A DNA stretch of 64,000 bases, taken from contig NC_072895.1 of the NCBI RefSeq assembly GCF_027943255.1, positions 25,828,001-25,892,000 on the forward strand, written 5' to 3'. How positions within the stretch are numbered: position 1 is the first letter of the stretch; the number at the start of each line of letters is the position of its first letter. The notes under the pieces are model-generated. The model was not told where the DNA came from. It did not search any database and saw only the letters and a list, made by a program, of their open reading frames with translations. Origin of the DNA: Anastrepha obliqua (Eukaryota > Arthropoda > Insecta > Diptera > Tephritidae). Shown one piece after another: positions 31,162-43,100 of this stretch. The translations under genes and the position numbers were made by a program.

Positions 31162-34100
31162 ATGAAAATGCTTTCACTGATGCGTAAATGGTCCCACGTG
31201 CATTCCAGCATCCCGGCAAGTGTTAGCGCCTGCTGCATCAATACAACAAATGCAACTTACTTCCAGCGCACATATTCAAAGACCTCGTGGACTGCAGAAG
31301 ATGGCACTCACAATACTGAGAAATCTGCCATTCACGCTGTTCGTCGAAAAGATTTTGATGGATCGATACGGTAAGCGGGCGGTGGACTGAAACACAAATA
31401 GTACAAGTAACTAGCAACATTTACTAAATTATCGGATATATTTCTGAGTCATGTGGTCAGTGTATCTCACTTTGGACCAACATACAGGGCGCGAAAAAGT
31501 TTGATCATCTCAACAATTTTCCTTTTTTGTTTTAATGCACCTTTTTTTTGATAAAAATATAGCTCATTGTCTAACAAAAACACTGTAAATCCAAATTTCA
31601 CAGTAAATGCAAAAATTGAACAAATTTCCAGCGAAATTTCAATCAGAAAAAAAAATTCGGTACGCAGTTTAATAACCCATTAAATTTTAATATAATAAAG
31701 TGCAAGTAGGCAGATCTGTAAGTGTCTGCAGCGACAGCGCTCATGGCTTTAGGCAGACCTCCAACCACTTCAAGCGCAGTTGAGTTCTGTAAATCCAGGC
31801 TGAACTATGACTCCTGATGTTAACATGGGTCCCGGGGCAAGTGGGTAACGCGGGTAACGAGATCTCTGACTCTCTAGCTAGGATGAGCTCTGAGGCCAAC
31901 TTCTTTCGCTCGGAGCCCGTTCTACCACTTTCTTCTGCAGTCATCAAAGCCACGGTTAGCAAATGGGTAACTACCATCCACAAGCGAGCTTGGCAGGCTG
32001 AGAGAGGCTGCAGACAGACAAAACTGATGTTACCTGTCATGTCCGACCGACTGTCACAGATCCTCCTGCCATTAAGTAGAAACAGAAGGGACTGTAGGCA
32101 GCTGGTTGAACTGATGACGTGCCACTTTCTATGGGCGAAGCACATGGAAAAGGTAGGCATCTCAGAGAGTGCACTCTGCTCAACACGTGAGGAGGAGGAT
32201 GAGACGACGAATCACTTTCTGTGCGCCCGCACCGCCTTCGCTCGAATCAGAATGGACGTCATTGGCACTGATGTGTTAAGAAGCGACCACCTCGGCTTCT
32301 TGGCACTACGGGATCTACTTAGATTTTTATGGAGGTCGGGTAGATTTAAAGAAAATTAAAAAGGAAAAGGAAAGGAAAAGCAAATCTCGCAAATCTCCAG
32401 GCGCATTAAAGTACGAATATTCGGCTCATGCGTGAAGTCGGTATTCTTGTACGGAAGCGAAACATGGCTGGTCTCTAACACCCTCACATATAGGCTACAA
32501 TCTTTCGTGAACAAACGTCTCCGCATCATCTGCAGAATATTCTAGCCAAACGCCATCAGTAACGACGCGCTGTGGTGATTAACGAATGAGGGACCCACCT
32601 TAAAACCCACCCACGTTTTAAAATGTTGAGGTGCTATATTTTTTCGGGGTCTGTATGTATAAAAACATTCGAAGATTGAACCAAGCTTAATGTGGTTATA
32701 TTTTTCTTTGAAAACCCAGCCGTAAGGCAATGTCAAAAATCGTATTTAATCGGCATCGTTAGCCTCATTGAAAACTTTCGCCACCCTGTACTTGTCAGTC
32801 TGAACTTTCTCACCATTCGCTGATGATTGATTGCTAATGCCAACGGGCCACAGATGTTAATGACTTATGACTTATATTTAAAAATGATAAGTAATAAGCT
32901 ACCACCTCCTCGTTTCTAAGCTTCATCGAGTCTTGCCATTAAATACGGCAACTTAAATAGGTATGTTGACGTAGAGTAACAACAAAGCTATAGAACATTC
33001 ACTACGGGCAGCAAAACACAGATTTTCATGTTTGCTTTAAGGAGTAAAATTGCCAAGTTGCCTACATCGAAATCCGCTCTTATTCTCATAACCTAAGGGG
33101 TCGCGGTGGTCTAGAGCTTGAAAATTGAGGGTATTTTCAGGAATTTTTTTACAATAAATAAAATGAAAAACGATGTTTAAATTTTTTAGACTTTTTATGT
33201 AACTACATTTAAATACAAAAAAGAAAAAAAACAAAAACTATTTTTTTTTTATTTAAGAAAAAATTTAAAATTTGTTTCTTTTTTATTTAAAAAAAAAATT
33301 TTTTATTTTAAAAAATTAATTAAATTTAAAAATTAAAAATTAAATTTTGTTTTTTTAGTTTAAAATTTTTTTTTTTGTTTTTTCAGTTTTGTATGTAAAA
33401 GAAGTTAAATAAAAAACTTAAAAAACTTAAATATCGTTTATCATTTTTTTATTTGTTTTTTCATTTTTTTTTAATTAAACATTTTTTTTTTTTCATTTTA
33501 ATTAAACATTTTTTTTTTCATTTTAATTAAACATTTTTTTTTTTTGTTGTTCCTTTTACTCTTCTATTTATCTGAATCACAAAAACCAAAAAATTATTAA
33601 TCAGTATGTAGCTATGTCCGGCTACTAGAATACAAAAAAAAATAATTTTGTTTGACAAATGGCGAGGTTTTGAATTTGACACTCTAAGAATCGGGTTTTC
33701 TCAGTTTTTTAATCAAAAAAATACGAAATAATTGAAATATAATAATAATATGGTTCTAGTACGGACGATAGTCATTGGTGTTGTGAACAACATACTAAAA
33801 TTTCAGACGATTCGTTTTGTTTTTGTTTCTTTTGACAACACCAGGCCGATCCAACCTAAATCCCATCAGTCTTCTCCATTATATATTCAGCTTTGGCTGG
33901 CTGTAGATATCTTCCTGTTGGAGGTCTCATAATGGTATTAAAACGGTGCTTTACTGGTCCTTGGGGTGTGACAGAGTGGTACTTGAGATACAGGAGCGCG
34001 CGGACCGGACCGCTCTCTACCTAGTCAATGGGCCGGTGTTGATTTTGAATAAAATACAATTTTTAAGGGAAATTATTGTCCTTTCTCTTTATTATGATAA

Positions 34101-37100
34101 TATTGGTATGGCTCAATTACGTATGGAACAAAATATCGGCCAAATGGCAGCCGCGGCCTCTGCGGCACACCTCCATCCAATGGTTCTTTCAAATAACCCC
34201 AAAGAAAGAAGTCCAACGGTGTCGTTGAGGTTTAGGTGTGGTTCACATTCAACACCGGCCCTTGAAATTTAACCTCCCTTTATAATATAGGGAATTTCTA
34301 CATGGAAATTTTACAGTATATTCTTAAAATACTATACTTTCGAAATATCGAAAAAACAAAAAATCGATTTTTTGAAATTTCTAGACCACCGTATTCCCTT
34401 AACAATACATTTTAGGCAAGCCTTTTCATATTCTTTGCAACAAGAATTTCTTTATTTATTTTTATTTATTATTTTATATTTTTATATTGTATTTATTTTT
34501 ATTATTTATAATTTATTATATTTATATTTAATTATTTATATTTTTTTTTATTTTTAATTCATTAATCCCCCCATCTAGCGCTTTATCAACATTTGAGAGT
34601 CATCATCATCCTTCAAGGGCAACTTGCTTGAAAATGACGAAAGATCAGATCCGTGAATTTATGGCCGTCTATCCAGGTATACAAATAATCAACTAAATAA
34701 ATATACATTACTCAGTTATAAATATGAAAAGAAAATATTCAACGAGAACAACTCAAAATATAACAGATCAAACAGGTATTCTTCGGTTGGTTGTAGCAGA
34801 AGAATGGCATTGTAGGTGACTATTATTTAGTTTGTGCTGCGTTTAAAGTCCATTGAGAATATGAAATAATAAATTTCTATTAGTTGGAGAAATTTATATT
34901 ATATTTTAAAGAGCATAAGTTCACCGTGAAAAAGCTACTCATACAACGTACAATGCTCTCATTTATAAGACAACATAATAGCACAGATACGACAGATTGT
35001 AGGGGAAACTTGGACAAACACCTAACAAATCATATGTATATGTTTGTATGTACTCACACTGACGGGCACGCATAACAACATAGTTTGTATTTAGTCCATC
35101 TTATTGATCTATATATATAAAAAGAAGTTACATTTCCTTGGTAATCTTATAACTCAAGAACCGCCTAACCGATTGACACAAAAATTTTAGAGTTCTTTTC
35201 TATCTTTGAGGAGGTGGTTTGTGTGAAGTTTGATTGAAATCGGTGCAGCCGTTCCTGAGTTATGACATTTTATGTGAGTAATGGTTTCCTCTCATACGAA
35301 ATGCCTGTATGGGAAAAACAACAACAAATACACAGCCGCTTATGAGCGTTTCTGTTGTACTGTTGTGGTTGTAAGTGTATTATGTTAATATTAATTTTGG
35401 ACGAAAATATAATAAAAACTGGAGCATTCAAGGAACTGGAAAAACATTTTTAACTTTATTTATTTTAGCATAATTTATTTAGCGTAAAAAATTGAAATGG
35501 AAATTAAAGAATCAAAGTTTAATTACAAGTTTTTATCGGCTCTTTCACCTTACCTGTATATAGGTGGCCACCACAATCAAATTTTAAAAAAGTACAGAAA
35601 AGGCTATTGTGACATCTTTAGAAAGTATGTTGAATGAAAAAAATCAACTAATTCAACTGTTGAAACATTTTACGAGTTCTATAAAGAAAACTTAATATGA
35701 AAAATTTCTTGCGATATAAAAAAAACATTTTATGTATGGTGGTGCGAAGCCCACTGGGAAATGCTAATATAGTTTATGTATAATTAAGAAATTTATTTAT
35801 CAAACAAACTTATATATTGTGAGAGAAATCTATTAATTTGAAACGATTATTTTTCATGTTTTGATATGAAATCAAAATCTATCTTGCATCAACAATACTA
35901 TGTTATTCGGCATGGAATATAAAATGGAGTGTTGGTGGAGAGAGATAGCAGTAAAGGGGCATGATGGAAAGAATAATGAGATGGCGCCTATCGTGGTCCC
36001 GTTACTTTGCGCTCAGCGAATTTGACAACTAGTTACGTGATTTTAGCTCCAGTTTGGCCAGATTACCATTTTCGTAACTTGATTTAGCATTTTTTTTTTG
36101 TTATTTTTATTATTTTTTGTCTCGGAGTTTTAATTCTTTCTTCGTGACATTTTTCTAGCTGTTCTAATTAAAATGTCATGTTTATAATTTTGTAAAATAT
36201 ACATTTTTTAATAATTATAATATTTAAATAATTCACTCAGTTTTATTTAGCTTTACTTTTTTTAACATCTGGTGGCATTGCCCGCGATTGCAGGTGTTGT
36301 TGGTGTTCTTCTGCTTTCGGCAGTCAAATCTCTCTCTCGCTACTGCAGTGTTGCCTAGCTTTGGATATAAAAATGCACTAAAATGCCCATTCAAAGAAAA
36401 TAACCCAACAAATTTTTATTGAATCACTTAACACGTTGGCTGCCAAAGCCTTTTTAGAATTTTGATCGTTCAGTAGCAGTGTCATTTAACAATTTTGGTC
36501 ACCTGAGGCCAACAACTTATTTATGTTCTTTTTTGTTTCTTAGTGCCTAAAAATAAGTTTCGACTACTCGCGACTTTATTTTGGTCGCTAATTTTGCAGT
36601 TATAATGGTTTTTTTGTGTCGCACATTTTCGTGCGACATGGCCTGGGAGATCATAAAACATGTTGTGGGGCCACGTCGCACGAAAATGTGCGGCAGTGAT
36701 TTTTTGTAGTTTTCGAGTTGTATTTGATATTTTTAGTTTATTTTACTTAGTTTTCTACCAGGAAGCGAAGGCAACGAGCTTTTGAAAAACCTCTTGCTGT
36801 TATTGATTACAACAAAGCCAAATTAGGTGTTGATATATCCGATCAAATGACCGCCTACGCCACCACTCTCAGAAGAGGTGTTAAGTGGTACCGCAAAGTG
36901 GCTTTTGAACTGTTACTAGGAATGTCTGTCGTAAATGCTTTTATAATATATAAAAAGGACTTCATGTCTCCAGAACCCATAACAAAAGGAAAACATTTTA
37001 TAGAAAAAAGAAAGGACGACAACGGAAAAACAATAAGGCGTGCTTGTGTATTGTGTTATGCCATGTCAAAAAAATCTGCTGAGAGAGTAACAGCCAGAAA

Positions 37101-40100
37101 GAGCTTGAAAAGGACCACCACCTACTGCCCAATAACCCGCAACTATGTGTAGAATGTTTTCCTAAATATTCCCACCAGAAAAATTAATTTTTGCACTTAA
37201 CTCCATTAAAAAATAGAATTTTTAATTTTAAGTTTATTGTTTTTCTACTGATTTCCATTTGAATTTACATACATATATATTTTTATATTTGTTTTGTTCA
37301 TAAATGAATTAATTTTTAAAAGAATTAATAAAAAGACAAATTTTAATTTACAATTTTTTTATTATTCAAAAAAATACCATTAAAAATACACAACGGCCAT
37401 GGGAAATACACCAAAATGTTCACCACAGGCCAGAGAATCCAAATTCTATGTAAAATTTCATATTAAAATGTACAAAAATGTGTGACGTGGCCTCAGGGTA
37501 ACATTTACGTGTCGCACGAAAATGTGCGACGTGGCCTCAGGGTAACATTTAGGTGTCGCACGAAAACGTGCGACGTGGCAGCCAACGTGTTAAAGAACTT
37601 TGTATGCGTGACAAATTGTCTTTAAAATGTGTGTTTTTTTAAATAAATGTGTTATGCTTATGTACAATTTAATTTATGAGTTTTTTTTTGTTAAGCGAGA
37701 CTCTTTTGTTAAGGGAACGACTTTTTTGCTATATTTGAAGTTATGTAACTAGATAAGGTACTCTTTTTGTAAAAATGTCAGTATGGTTGCTTTAGTATTT
37801 TCTGGTATTTGTTGTTTATTTTTACAATGAATACAACTCTTAATGTCCTATATCTCACTAAGGATTGATAACCGGAAGAAACGAATACACCTCTATGGTT
37901 TTAATTCGCATTCAGTAAATTCAAACGCCTTTTAAAATGTGTAAAAAGGTTTTCAATCTTAAGAAGAGTTGAGAAAGGGACATTTAATATTCTTGCATAA
38001 CCTTAAAAGGAGCCAAAAATTAAATTTGCACTTTCAAATTATCAAATTTTATAAGAGTAAAAAAATTTTCATTAGCACTAAAATCTTCTCAGAGTGACCT
38101 TTTTTAACCTTTTTTTTGTTTCATAATATAGTTTGTTTCAAAATTTTCGCATTTTCGGTATAAAAAAGCACTAAATTTATTGCGAAGAGCAAATGGTTGG
38201 CAATACTGCACAACTCAGCAAACGTGACGTCACGTACGCTCTGATGGGCGCAATCTTCTTTCTACCATTCTTGGTAAAAGCGTACAAAGAGTGCAATGCA
38301 GATATGAGCTACGGCCGCTCATCTAGTACGGCAACCATATTGCTGAAATGGTTGCTCTCTTGGGATGTTGGTTGTGCACTCCACTTTGTGCAAATCTACG
38401 TACTCAAATGCTCCCTTTTATAGCTCTCTGTGTGATAATGCCCACACTCACCGACTACAGAAAAGGACAGATATATTGTATCAATATATTCAATCCTATA
38501 TGGGTAACAAGAACTACTCCTCAAAAGAAGCTATAGAAAGGAATACCGAAGCGTATTTTGGCTCCAAGGACAAACAATTTTTTGAGCATGGAATTAAACA
38601 TTTACCTAAACGTTGGGAAGACATTGTATATAATGAAGGAAAATATATTTTTGATTAATAAATACTTTAAACATCTTTTTTATTAATTTTAAAAACACCT
38701 TTAAAAAACGCACGAACTTATGGACTGACCTGATAGTAAATAATATAGGAAACGATAGTAAACTCAAAACTTAAAAGCGTTAAACTTAACGACTCTATAC
38801 AGATGAAATGGCTTATATGGGAATTAGCTTTATTATAGAGCCGAAATACAATTTTATGCGAGAGGCTCTCGGTACTTTACTTTGTCAGAAAGCACCAACG
38901 AAGCGCACCACCTATTGAGGGAAGTTGAGCTCTGGGTATTTTGTAATAGACATTTTACTGTTTTTCTCTCAGTCTTCATTCCTCATTTCCATATCGTTTC
39001 ATGTGCTTATAAGTTTCCAGTTTCCCTGTGTCTAAGTGTGTTTCCTACATTTACAGATATTTTGCGTGATCTTACTGCGATGGCTGATAAGTACGATAGC
39101 AAAGAGGTAGCGGAATGGTTTAAAAAGGTAACCAGTACTCATTATTCAGTCTCAATTTCAGTGAAATCGAAACTCCATCTTAACTTTTCTTTTCTAATTA
39201 ACAGGCGCTGGAATATAATTTGTCACTTACCAATACAAAAAATGGTCTAATCACCGTTGTGACTTACAAAAGTTTAGTCAAGGGCGATGAACTCACTCCC
39301 GAAAAATTGAAATTGGCTCTCATACTGGGCTGGTGTATTGAACTGGTAGGCATTTCACATCGCAACGCCACACTTCTTTTCCAATCATACCAACACCTCA
39401 ATTTTCTATAATATAAAATCACCTGCTATTTTGTATTTTCATGTACTCGGCAGCTGCATTGCGTTCTCATCATTGCCGATGATATCGTGGACAACGGCAC
39501 CAGACGTCGTGGCCAGCCATGTTGGTATAAATTGGAAGATGTTGGTCTCAATGCTGTCAACGATGTGTTCATAATGGAAAATGGCGTCTATGAACTACTC
39601 AAAAAACATTTCCGTCACTTGGACTGCTATGTTCATCTAATGGAATTGTTTCATCACAACACCTTCAAATGCATGGCTGGACAGTCATTGGATATGCTCA
39701 TTAGCAAACAGAATATCAGCACTTTCACTATGGACACATACAAATCGATTGTTGCGACTAAAACTTCTTGCAATTTTCTCTACTTACCCGTAGCGGTGGG
39801 TTTGAGTTTGGCCGGGTGAGCAAAACTACTTATGAGTGGTAATAAAAGTTGGTATATGAATTTTTTAAATGATTGATGCAATTTTTAGAGTTAAAGACCA
39901 GAAAGTTTACGATGAATGCAAGGCGATTACATTTGAGGTGGGTGATTACAGCCAAGCACAAAATGATTATCTCGATAGTTTTGGTAATCCAGACTTCACT
40001 GGCAAAAATGGCACAGACATACAGACCAATAAGTGCACCTGGTTGGCGGTGATGTGCATGGAATTGGCCAACCCGGAACAAAAGGCTATCATGGAGGAGT

Positions 40101-43100
40101 GTTACGGACAAAATGGTAGGTATAAAGAAATAATATATAAAGTTACAGGAGATTAGATTTGAGGGGGGTTGGACAAGTGCCAAGCACTCAGTTAGGAGAC
40201 CATTGTACTACACGCGGATAGATTTCTGTAGAAAGAAGAGAGATCGGAAATATAAAATGTGGGTGGTAAGACGGATAAATTAGTTTGAGGTCACTCTTCC
40301 ACAAATGAATCCAAGATCATTGATGAATCTTAAGAGATTGATGAATTTTAAGAGATCCGGAAGAGGAAGAGTATGAACTTTATCTATACTCAGCATAACG
40401 CAACCCAATATCCTAAATCTGATTCTGGAAAATGCAGGACAGCTACAGAGAAAATGCTCTGCAGTGTCGTCATTCTTAAGACAGGATAGGCATATCGGGC
40501 TGTCGACGACTCCCTGGCAGCCATTTGCTGACCACAGGCGTTGTGCGCTGTAATTACACCCACTAGTACTCTCGGGATCCTTTTGCTGAGTGTTAGGAGA
40601 AAGGTCGCTATTTTCACTGCTATTTTCACAAAGCATTTGGCTACTCTGCACGAGTTCAACCCAGACCAACGTCCTCTATGGGTAGACCTCGTGAAGTCGT
40701 CAATCCATAGTTTAATCGATGCGGAATTGACACCTAGAAAGGGTTCAGGGCCTAGTGGCATACTTGCAGAGCCTTCATTAGTTACATACTTACATAAATA
40801 TAACTAATTAGCTTTCAAAGACCATTGCGAAGAGCAAAAAGCGGATAAGTTGACACAGTTCAGGAGCTTGAGGGGTTAGGCTAGGTTACGTTAGATGGCT
40901 CGCCATGGAGACGGAACGTACTTAGACAGGTGGATAGTCACTTATAAAGCTAAATATGACAGGTTAAGGGATAAAAAATAAAAATTGTATACTTCGGGAA
41001 ATAGATTTCGAGAGCTCTCGACCAGCGGAGTTGAATCCGGAAGCTTATTGCGATCTTAAATTTAAATGAAATGCGTGAAAATACAATCCCTCGGTCATGG
41101 CTGAGATTTTGGAAAGGTCACTTCGGTTGTACTCAGTCGCTGGACTGCCAGTGGCAGCCTCATAGTGAACTCTGACAAAACGGAGCTGGTGGTGCTATTT
41201 ACCAGAAAATATAAGCCTCCACACTTTAGATTTCCCAATCTAAACAACCACGTTCTTCCGCTTTCATCGGAAGTTAGGTATCTTGGAGTGCTACTTGACT
41301 CCAAACTCCATTGGAAGCCGGGTAAAGAAGGACAGTACAGCTTTCTACTTTTGTAAGTTTCTTCGGCAAAAAATGGGGACTCAAGCCATAGGTCGTGCTG
41401 TGGATGTACAAGGCAGTGGTTTTGCCAATTTTAACGTATGGATGCCTGGTTTGGTGGAAAGTTTTTCGGAAGTGCTATATCGTGCACAGAACTGCTTGCA
41501 TTGGCATCACCGGAGCATGTAGAACTTGTCCCTGAATGCCATTTTGCACTTACTTTCCATCAACTTTTACGTTATTTCCAACGCAGCTCAAAGTGCAATC
41601 AGGTTAAAGCAGCGTCTGCAGGCAGTCCCTCAAGGGACATGGTAGCATTTTTGGGCATTTATCACCGTATTTTTCTGAACCTCGGATAGATCTCTATATT
41701 CGCAAACTGGAGTTTGAGGGTCATGCCAGGGCAATCCTTCCCTGGGTAGGCAGGATGGGAAGGAGGGGAAAGTCTATACCGATGCTGGCACCTCTGGTTT
41801 CACTGACGGCTCCAAGATGGATTCGGGAGTCGGAGCCGGGATCTTCTCTAAATCTTACCTATTTCTTTAAAACTGCCGAGTACTGCTAGTGTTTTTCAGG
41901 CAGATCCTGCAGGGAACGTGGCAGCGAGTGAGATATTAACGTTTTTTCCGATAGTCAAGCCGCGATCAAGGCTCTGTCGACGCCATGGTGCAGATATAAA
42001 CTAATCAACTCCTGTAAGGAGGAGATCAAATCTTTTGTGTGTGCTGTTAACATTTCTCTGATCTAGATTCCTGAACATAGTAATATAAAGGGAAATGAAA
42101 TTGCTGATGAGCTTGCCAGGAAGTGAACTGAATTGGTCACAGAGACCTCCTATCCGGCCATCGACATGCCCCTGACTGTTGTTAAAGGGGAATTGCACAA
42201 CTTATTTCTCAGGAAAACGCAGAAAAGATGGAGCTCCATTTCTTCATGTGCTATTTTGAAAACCATTTGGCCTCAGTACAATAGACGGAGAGCTCAGAAA
42301 GTTCTGGCGACTTCACGTCATTCAATTTCCAAGCTCGTACCGGTCATTGGACGATCGAAACGCATGCGAAAAAGCTAGATTTACCATTTAACCCCCATTG
42401 CAGCAGCTGTGGGACTCGTTATAGGAGGAGACCGTTGAGCACTTTCTCTGTAAATGTCCAGGTTTGGCAGCTAGAAGATGAAGATCACTAAGTGCTCCTT
42501 TCTTCGACAGCTTGGGGCAGTAAGCCAACCTACGTCCCATCCATCTTCTCCATTACATCAACAGCTCTGGCTGGCTGTAGATATCTGCCAGTTGGAGGTC
42601 TTATAATGGCATCAAAACAGCGCCATTTACTTGGTGAGTGCCAGAGTGGTACTTCAACCATTTCACCTACCTACCTACAATGTGGCGACATCTGGGAAGT
42701 GAATACAAAGCCTTAAACATCGAATTTTCGAAAAACAAATGACTCAATCACGCCTTCGGACCACTGAGGCTCTTGGCTGCGATGTTTTCACTTAAATTAA
42801 GCAGTAGTTGGTGTTGCCACGTTGTGGATAGGGCCCGACAACTCAAATGTATTGACCAAGTTCTTAATAGCGACTTCAGGAAGACGATCATGGTTATCCA
42901 ATGCTTTCTTCAGCCAAAAAGCCCCAGGCCAATAGGGCATTTCATCCATGATTGACTCACAAATATTCGCCGCTGGGAACCGAACAGCTCTAACTTCGAT
43001 TCCTAGGACCAAAGGGCCTTTCACCAATCGTAGGCTATTCAGGTTTTGTATTGTTTAGACCAGTCTAATCTGTTTCAAGCTGTCATAAAACCATGTTTGC

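Larger units (their letters stand above)
35958..38271. repeat. 1.2-kb repeat, copy B, with piggyBac inside
   Basis: Matches 24448-25645 on both sides of the piggyBac insertion. Short differences include an extra AGAACTTTGT just after the insertion. It sits in intron 2 of FPPS-like copy 2. Confidence 0.78.

Noticed and set aside
37480..37580. Repeated GTCGCACGAAAATGTGCGAC as a CRISPR-like array
   Set aside because: Only two or three copies, palindromic, confined to piggyBac subterminal regions in a eukaryotic genome.
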